Source: Hyphomonas johnsonii MHS-2
GTDB lineage: Bacteria; Pseudomonadota; Alphaproteobacteria; Caulobacterales; Hyphomonadaceae
Length of the DNA stretch: 64,000 nt
Direction: 5' to 3'
Assembly (NCBI RefSeq): GCF_000685275.1
Contig: NZ_ARYK01000002.1
Location: forward strand, 124,001-188,000
A program made the position numbers and the translations under genes. Shown here piece by piece: positions 58,752 to 64,000 of this stretch (position 1 is its first letter; each line of letters starts with the position of its first letter). Below the pieces are notes generated by a model. The model did no database searches and was not told the origin of the DNA. It saw only the letters and a list, made by a program, of their open reading frames with translations.

Positions 58752-58796
58752 TTAATGTCGCTTTAACCATAATGGCCGAGTGGCCCACAAGGTCAA
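58752..58796 (-). promoter_or_regulatory. Promoter of the five-gene operon with a CtrA box
   Basis: The plus strand has TTAA-TGTCGCT-TTAAC (58752-58767), a full CtrA consensus. For minus-strand transcription TTGACC (58796-58791) and CATTAT (58774-58769) with a 16-bp spacer form a possible promoter; its start point would fall within the CtrA box. That geometry suits repression by CtrA. Confidence 0.6.
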
Positions 58797-58925
58797 TGGC
58801 AAAGTCGGGGTCGGTTATAGACCTTTGAAGAATTGCACCAATTTCCGTCCGCACGGGACATGACGCGGAAGGAACGCAGGCGCGCCCGGCGATACCTAGC
58901 GCTGCACACCTGCCCGGACCCCGCT

Positions 58926-59624
58926 TTCAGTGTCCGGCAAAACTGTCTGATTGAGTGGGGGATTCAGCTGGTATTGTCCCAGCTTTCGAGGGCGGCGGCG
59001 AGCATGCCGGGCAAGGCAGTGGCGACAATGCCGAGCTCGGGCCGCAGGCGATAGGTGCCGACCATCGGCAGTGCGCAGGGCCGGGGATCGCCGCGCCTTT
59101 TCTGGCGCTCAAGGCTGCGCGCGAGGCGCCTGGCATGCACTTCGGGCGCTGCAAGCACCCTGTAGAGGGACGAGACCCGGTCGAGGAAAGGCGCGGCAGG
59201 AACAGGCCCACAGGCACGGACAGTGCACGGAAAATGCACGGACGCATCCGGATCGAACGCAGCCTGCAATCTCGCCGAAAGCGCGAAGCGCCGCGGCGCC
59301 GGGAAGCTGATGAGTTCAACGCCGTCCGGCAGCGGCGTGGACACGGCCCGTGCGCGGGGGTGCACCGGTGCCAGTTGCAGGGCCAGCGCCATCAGGGTCA
59401 GCAACCGTCGCACGATGATCTCGAGTTGGACAAGGCGCGCCATGGCCCGCCGCTTCAGGCTGCGCGTCAGCGTCTGCGGCTTCAGGTGGATATTGGTCAT
59501 GCCGATAATGTTCGTCAGCGCGAGGCGCGCTTCGGAAAGGCCATGCGTGATGAAATCGCTGCTGCCGGTCATGCAGGCAGTATGGCATGGGCGGCATAGG
59601 GGTCGGATGAGGGTGGGGAGAGAG
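58926..59624. repeat. Duplicated unit, copy 2 (inverted relative to copy 1)
   Basis: This is the counterpart of 13593-14294. Coding, promoter-proximal and 3' flanking blocks are recognisable in the same order, 45 kb apart and in opposite orientation. Confidence 0.7.
58964..59572 (-). CDS. Conserved hypothetical protein, paralogue of 13646-14254
   Basis: A 202-residue paralogue sharing LVQLEIIVRRLLTLMALALQL in position and hydrophobicity, FPCTVRACGPVPAAP, EVHARRLARSL and the end PELGIVATALPG...ALESWDNTS with copy 1; the region around residues 75-100 diverges. Like copy 1, it lacks a Shine-Dalgarno and has a CATACT hexamer ending six bases before the ATG. It lies just upstream of the CtrA-box operon on the same strand. 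Function unknown. Confidence 0.75.
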   Translation of the reverse strand: MTGSSDFITHGLSEARLALTNIIGMTNIHLKPQTLTRSLKRRAMARLVQLEIIVRRLLTLMALALQLAPVHPRARAVSTPLPDGVELISFPAPRRFALSARLQAAFDPDASVHFPCTVRACGPVPAAPFLDRVSSLYRVLAAPEVHARRLARSLERQKRRGDPRPCALPMVGTYRLRPELGIVATALPGMLAAALESWDNTS

Positions 59625-59654
59625 TGAGGTATGCCCGGACCGTGTGATAACGGA

Positions 59655-60563
59655 TCAGTTGCTCACTTGCGCCGCGATGACAATCGCGAGTTCCAGAGTT
59701 TCACCGGGTTCGAGTTGCCTCAGGCCTGCATCTTCCGGGCTGGCTGCCTCGAAGGCACCGGTACGATGCGAGACCGGCTCGAAGCAGAAGTAGGGTGCAT
59801 CGGCAGGGGTGTAGACAACACAATGGGATGCGCCTGTCAGCGCCGCCACTGTCACCTCAAGGCCGGAATCGGGCTGGATGATCCGTGCGGTGCCATCCCA
59901 GCCTTCGTAGCAGTGGTCCAGCACCACGTCAGACACGGGCCGCATGGCGCCAAAGCCGTTGGCCGGGTCCAGTGCCAATACGCCTTCATCATCGCTGCCC
60001 ATTGGCGGCCAGGCAGCTCGCGCATCGAACTGGAGGCGCGTGCGTGGCGTGCGCGGAAAATACGGATGAAAGCCGAGCCCAGCCGGCACCGGCACCGTGT
60101 CCGTATTCCTCAGCCGCAGGGAGAGTCCGATGCCGTGCTCTCCGACAGCGATGTCCTGGTAGCAGTCATACCGCCACGGCCACCAGGCCGACCCGTGCAA
60201 CGCGAGGCCGGCATAAGCCGCATCAGTGGCGGTCACGTTCCATGGGCGTTGCCACCCTTCCCCATGGATCACATGGGCATCGCCATCCCAGTTTTCCGCC
60301 AGGTGGTATTGCTGTCCCGCATACTCGAACGTGCCGTTCCGGATACGGTTCGAGAACGGCACAAGCGGAAAGCAGGCCGATTCCAGGGCACTGGCATTGG
60401 ATCCCCCTGTCTGCGGGCGCAAGACATCCAGGCCGAGATAAGTTGCCGACACAATCCGGCCACCGTGGACGGGATCAACCCTCACCTCATAGCCGTGAGA
60501 CGAAATGCTGATGACGGAATCGGCGCGCCGGCCGATCCCGTCGTCCGGAACGCGCCTACTCAC
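59655..60563 (-). CDS. Aldose 1-epimerase family protein
   Basis: A 302-residue beta-sandwich epimerase with the catalytic-region histidines in HVIHGEGWQRPW and GLGFHPYFP and a candidate general base Glu near FCFEPVSH. It interconverts alpha and beta sugar anomers, here probably of sugars released by the adjacent GH3 enzyme. The start is taken as GTG 60563, overlapping the GH3 stop by 8 bp, so the two are coupled. Other starts in the longer frame cannot be excluded. Confidence 0.85.
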   Translation of the reverse strand: MSRRVPDDGIGRRADSVISISSHGYEVRVDPVHGGRIVSATYLGLDVLRPQTGGSNASALESACFPLVPFSNRIRNGTFEYAGQQYHLAENWDGDAHVIHGEGWQRPWNVTATDAAYAGLALHGSAWWPWRYDCYQDIAVGEHGIGLSLRLRNTDTVPVPAGLGFHPYFPRTPRTRLQFDARAAWPPMGSDDEGVLALDPANGFGAMRPVSDVVLDHCYEGWDGTARIIQPDSGLEVTVAALTGASHCVVYTPADAPYFCFEPVSHRTGAFEAASPEDAGLRQLEPGETLELAIVIAAQVSN

Positions 60564-63063
60564 CGAGACATGTTTCCTGCGCATCCGCGTCCTCGAGGAA
60601 ACGGACATCAGACACGGCCACCGAACCAGCCCCCGTTACCCGCAGGCTGAACGGCGACAAGACGGAGGTCAGGTCCAGATCGCTGAAGCAGCTGAGCGAT
60701 ACTCTGACCTCGGTCCACTCATTGGCCGCCGCCTGGGTGGCCGTCAGCGGCTGGAAGCTGGCACAGTCATCGCTGTCGCAGCGCATGCCGATCTCGACAC
60801 GTCCGTCCACGTCCGACTTCATCGTGATCGCCAGTTCGATATCGCCATTGGATTCGCGCAGGTAGTTGCGCGGGGTGCCATCGCTGAATGCGACATCGCC
60901 CTGCCCCGTCCCGGCAAACCGGAACAGAAGCGCATCTTCCTGCGCCATGTGATCGACACGCGCCTGTGTGACATCGCCAAAGATCATCGCCGTCCAGCCG
61001 GCAGCGAAATCACCGTTTTCAAAGAAGGTGCTGCTGGCATTCGCAGTGGCAATCCCCTCCGCGACCGACTCATCGAGTTCGCCGACCGCAGCCGGCGCGG
61101 CATAGGTGAGGCCATAGCCGTAGGTGAACAATGGATCGTAATCGGCGTCCCCCACATTGAGGGGCGTCTGGTCTGCGCGCCTTGGCCAGGAGAAGGATAG
61201 CCTGCCCCTGAAATCGAAGCGCGGCGCCCCCTCTGCATCACCGATCAGGAGATCGGCAACGCCGCCACCTTCGCTGCCGGGAAGCCAGGCTGCCACGAAG
61301 GCGTCGGAGGCGTTGAGTTCGCGGTTGACCCAGAGCGGTCGCCCCGACAGGAAGACGCTGACAACCGGAATGCCTTCCGCCTTCAATTTCTGCAGGAGCA
61401 CGAGTTCTCTCGTACCATCAAGGTCGTAGGCCACGTTCACGATATCGCCCCGGAATTCCGCATAAGGATCTTCCCCGAAGACGACGATCGCAACATCGGG
61501 CCGGTCCGTGTAGCTGCCATCGAGGCTGTAGGTGACGTTGCTGCCGGCCTCGCGGATTCCATCGAGAATGGATTGGGCATTCGGGAAGGCGGCGGCATCG
61601 GTCACGCCGCCTTGCCAGGTGAGAGACCACCCGCCGGCCTGTTTCGCGATATTGTCTGCCCCTTCCCCGGCAACGAGCACTTTGGCGTCAGGACGGATTG
61701 GCAGAACACCACCCTGGTTCTTCAGCAGGACGAGGGATTCCCGCACAGCCTGGCGCGCGACCGCCCGGTGCTCCGGGGTGCCGAGCAGGTCGGCCCTTCC
61801 GGCAAGGGGGCGCTCGGATGGCCGTGGCTGGTCGAATATCCCGAAGTAGAGCTTGGCACGCAGGATGCGCCGGACGGCATCATCGAGCCGTTCCTGCGGG
61901 ATCACGCCGGATTTCACTTCAGCGAGCGTGTTCTTGTAGAGTCCGCGCCAGCTGTCGGGGGCCATGTACATGTCGAGACCGGCAAGCAGGGCGGCCGGGC
62001 AATCATCATTCGTGCAGCCGTCAATCTGGCCGTGGGCATTCCAGTCCCCGACGATGAAGCCGTCAAACCCCATGCGGTTCTTCAGGACATCGGTCAGGAG
62101 GTAGTGGTCGCCATGAATCTTCGTACCGTTCCACTCCGAAAAGGATGCCATGACCGACAGGGCGCCGGCCTCGATCGCCGGCGGATAGCCAGCCGCATGC
62201 AGGCGCACGAGATCAGCCTCGGAGAGCTGGGTATCGCCCTGGTCCTGGCCGCCGGTCGTGCCGCCATCGCCGAGGAAGTGCTTGGCGGTGGAAATGATGT
62301 GCGTGTCATTGAGGAATTCGTCCGACCCGAACGTGCCTTGCAGGCCCTCGACGATCTTCCCGGAATAGGTCGCGACGATTTCCGGGTCTTCCCCGAAACC
62401 TTCATAGGAGCGGCCCCAACGGTCATCACGCGGCACGGCTACGGTGGGCGCGAAGGTCCAGTCATGCCCTGTGGTGCGCAGTTCGATGGCGGTGACGCGG
62501 GCGATTTCGCCCATCAGGTCGGGATCACGCATCGCACCGAGGCCGATATTGTGCGGGAAGAGTGTTCCGCCGATGACGTTATTGTGCCCGTGGACCGCGT
62601 CGATCCCCCAGATGATCGGGATGGCGACTTCAACGCCTTCGGGGTCGACCGAGGCAGCATAGTAGGCGTCGACATCCGCGACCCATTCATCAATGGTGCC
62701 ATAGGGCTTGCCGTCCGGGCCGGAATTGCCGCCGCTGAGAACCGAGCCGATGCGGTATTGTTTCACCTCTTCTGGCGTGATCGATCCGTTGTCGGCCTGG
62801 ATCACCTGGCCAACCTTCTGTTCGAGCGTCATTTTCGCCATGAGCGCGTCGATGCGGGCTTCGATGGCGGGTGAGTTCAGATCGCTCGACACCTGCGGCC
62901 AGAGCGTCACATCGGTGTCAGGCGCCGCAGCGGCCGCCGTTTCCTGCGCCGGAGCGAGCGCGTCTGCTGTGTCGTCACTTTCGGGAGGCGCGACCGAGCT
63001 GCAGCCCGCCATGATGAGTGCAACGGCGCATGCCAGTGCCCCTCTGTGTCCATGATTTGCCAT
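60556..63063 (-). CDS. Glycoside hydrolase family 3 beta-glucosidase/exo-glucanase, lipoprotein-like
   Basis: An 835-residue enzyme with a signal peptide and lipobox-like MAGC (Cys21), an acidic/Ala linker, the GH3 N-domain (GIDAVHGHNNVIGGTLFPHN in its core DAVHGHNNV; AKHFLGDGG; nucleophile Asp in FIVGDWNAHGQ), the C-domain and an extra C-terminal carbohydrate-binding-like beta domain (~680-835). It resembles 1,3/1,4-beta-glucan exohydrolases. It is divergent from the GH115 gene by 168 bp. GGAGGG precedes the ATG. Confidence 0.92.
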   Translation of the reverse strand: MANHGHRGALACAVALIMAGCSSVAPPESDDTADALAPAQETAAAAAPDTDVTLWPQVSSDLNSPAIEARIDALMAKMTLEQKVGQVIQADNGSITPEEVKQYRIGSVLSGGNSGPDGKPYGTIDEWVADVDAYYAASVDPEGVEVAIPIIWGIDAVHGHNNVIGGTLFPHNIGLGAMRDPDLMGEIARVTAIELRTTGHDWTFAPTVAVPRDDRWGRSYEGFGEDPEIVATYSGKIVEGLQGTFGSDEFLNDTHIISTAKHFLGDGGTTGGQDQGDTQLSEADLVRLHAAGYPPAIEAGALSVMASFSEWNGTKIHGDHYLLTDVLKNRMGFDGFIVGDWNAHGQIDGCTNDDCPAALLAGLDMYMAPDSWRGLYKNTLAEVKSGVIPQERLDDAVRRILRAKLYFGIFDQPRPSERPLAGRADLLGTPEHRAVARQAVRESLVLLKNQGGVLPIRPDAKVLVAGEGADNIAKQAGGWSLTWQGGVTDAAAFPNAQSILDGIREAGSNVTYSLDGSYTDRPDVAIVVFGEDPYAEFRGDIVNVAYDLDGTRELVLLQKLKAEGIPVVSVFLSGRPLWVNRELNASDAFVAAWLPGSEGGGVADLLIGDAEGAPRFDFRGRLSFSWPRRADQTPLNVGDADYDPLFTYGYGLTYAAPAAVGELDESVAEGIATANASSTFFENGDFAAGWTAMIFGDVTQARVDHMAQEDALLFRFAGTGQGDVAFSDGTPRNYLRESNGDIELAITMKSDVDGRVEIGMRCDSDDCASFQPLTATQAAANEWTEVRVSLSCFSDLDLTSVLSPFSLRVTGAGSVAVSDVRFLEDADAQETCLGE

Positions 63064-63150
63064 TCTGTTCCCTCCCCGGGTTTGTTTTTCTGACTTTGTC
63101 CTGTCTTCGCCGGTCCTGGTCGCTGGCCCTTCAGATAAGGGTTGCGCCAG

Positions 63151-63172
63151 AAAATGATGGCGTTAACATTTT
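63151..63172. promoter_or_regulatory. Inverted repeat in the GH3/GH115 divergent promoter
   Basis: AAAATG and CATTTT are inverted arms separated by 10 bp that include GTTAAC. The spacing suits a LacI/GntR-type sugar regulator, but the regulator is not in the window and the arms are short. Confidence 0.3.
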
Positions 63173-63231
63173 GGCTAAACGAAAACACGAGTCTGTTCAA
63201 CGGCAAACGGACCAAAGGGAGCGCAACAGCC

Positions 63232-64000
63232 ATGAAAGACGTTAAAAAAGGGGCTATTCTGGTCGGCGTGGCCGCCCGTCTCCTGCCACTGGTGATGTTG
63301 TGCACGGTTCCAGCCTGCGCCCAGACGCCTGTGGAGACCGGTCCGGTCGTCCACATGCCTGCCGCTGACATTGTCGCCCATCCGTTCGATGGCGCGTTCC
63401 CGCTCTTCGACAATGGCGCGGCCACCGCCATCCTTGTCGATCCTGCCGAGGATACCGGCGTGTTGCGCGCTGTCAGGAACCTGCAGGCGGACCTTGAAAA
63501 GCGCGGAGGCGCGCGACCGGAAATACGCACGGCGATTCCCGGGGACACAGCGAACCTGATCATTGTTGGGGAGCTGGGAAAATCGCGCTGGGTATCGCAG
63601 CTGCGCGACCAGGGGCGCATCAGCGCGGACGGGGTTGCCGGCGAATGGGAGGCGTTCTCGCAGGAAGTGATCGATCGGCCGTTCGATGGGGTTGAACGCG
63701 CGCTGGTCATCACCGGCGCCGACAAGCGGGGCACCATTTACGGTGTCTATGACCTGCTCGACCGGGCCGGTGTATCGCCCTGGGCCTGGTGGGCCGATGT
63801 GCCCATCGAGCCGATCGACGCGCTATATGTGGCGCCGGGTCGCCGGGTGGAGAAGCCGGAGGTCAAGTATCGCGGCATATTCCTGAATGACGAGAACCCG
63901 GCCCTCTATGGCTGGGTCAACGAAAAATTCGGCGGGTTCAATCACGGCTTCTACGAGCATGTCTATGACCTGCTGCTGCGCCTGAAGGCGAATTACCTGT
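63232..64000 (+). CDS. GH115 xylan alpha-1,2-glucuronidase, N-terminal part (runs off window)
   Basis: 256 codons are present, open to the window end. A signal peptide (LLPLVMLCTVPACAQ) precedes an N-terminal domain (ANLIIVGELGKS, ITGADKRGTIYGVYDLLDRAGVSPWAWWAD), then KYRGIFLNDENPALYGWV and KFGGFNHGFYEHVYDLLLRLKANYL (core GGFNHGFYEHV), the GH115 hallmark. The enzyme removes 4-O-methyl-glucuronate from glucuronoxylan. With divergent GH3 and aldose epimerase it forms a polysaccharide-use locus that probably continues beyond the edge. Confidence 0.88.
   Translation, partial: MKDVKKGAILVGVAARLLPLVMLCTVPACAQTPVETGPVVHMPAADIVAHPFDGAFPLFDNGAATAILVDPAEDTGVLRAVRNLQADLEKRGGARPEIRTAIPGDTANLIIVGELGKSRWVSQLRDQGRISADGVAGEWEAFSQEVIDRPFDGVERALVITGADKRGTIYGVYDLLDRAGVSPWAWWADVPIEPIDALYVAPGRRVEKPEVKYRGIFLNDENPALYGWVNEKFGGFNHGFYEHVYDLLLRLKANYL

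Noticed and set aside
63163..63179. TTAACATTTTGGCTAA as a second CtrA box
   Set aside because: The spacing is 8 and the second half-site is CTAA, so it does not meet the consensus.

Overview
The window is GC-rich, densely packed chromosomal DNA from an alphaproteobacterium. Several signs point to the Caulobacterales/Hyphomonadaceae group (inference; no search was run): a CcrM-type DNA methyltransferase with GANTC sites in its own promoter, a consensus CtrA box (TTAA-N7-TTAAC), an alphaproteobacterial LexA box (GTTC-N7-GTTC), F0 and F1 ATP synthase genes in separate operons, and the MurU/AmgK recycling route. No tRNA, rRNA, CRISPR array, insertion sequence or prophage was seen, and no gap without a gene exceeds 300 bp.

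Layout. 0-2.7 kb (minus): tsaE-amgK-murU-addB, translationally overlapping. 2.8-5.2 kb (plus): ferredoxin reductase, 2Fe-2S ferredoxin, acyl-CoA thioesterase. 5.2-10.4 kb (minus): F1 operon atpHAGDC; atpD carries an in-frame upstream extension encoding a separate Cys-rich domain. 10.6-14.3 kb: priA, a secreted tail-collar protein and copy 1 of a duplicated unknown gene. 14.5-16.8 kb: MoxR ATPase plus VWA protein. 16.8-21.5 kb: spinster-like MFS transporter, TetR regulator and TonB receptor sharing an operator. 21.6-27.5 kb (minus): TPR lipoprotein, PBP1A, and prfB with its programmed +1 frameshift. 27.6-33.1 kb: ETF-QO, uracil-DNA glycosylase, hemerythrin, two small glycosyltransferases, a lipoprotein and a BLUF photosensor. 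33.2-42.2 kb: SOS-type radical SAM protein, ccrM, mutY, dciA, two DsbA-like lipoproteins and smc, a genome-maintenance block. 42.3-45.2 kb: F0 operon atpI-B-E-F'-F with a strong terminator. 45.2-53.4 kb: membrane TIR protein, ychF, serine hydrolase, M16 peptidase, thiolase, ybaK. 53.5-58.8 kb (minus): a five-gene operon of unrecognised envelope proteins with a TerB-like protein, headed by a CtrA box. 59-64 kb: copy 2 of the duplicated unknown gene, then aldose epimerase, GH3 glucosidase and a partial GH115 glucuronidase, a plant-polysaccharide (glucuronoxylan-like) locus.

The best candidates for undescribed biology are the CtrA-box five-gene envelope operon, the duplicated 202-residue gene family whose copies share promoter and 3' flank and look leaderless, and the Cys-rich domain fused in frame to ATP synthase beta.
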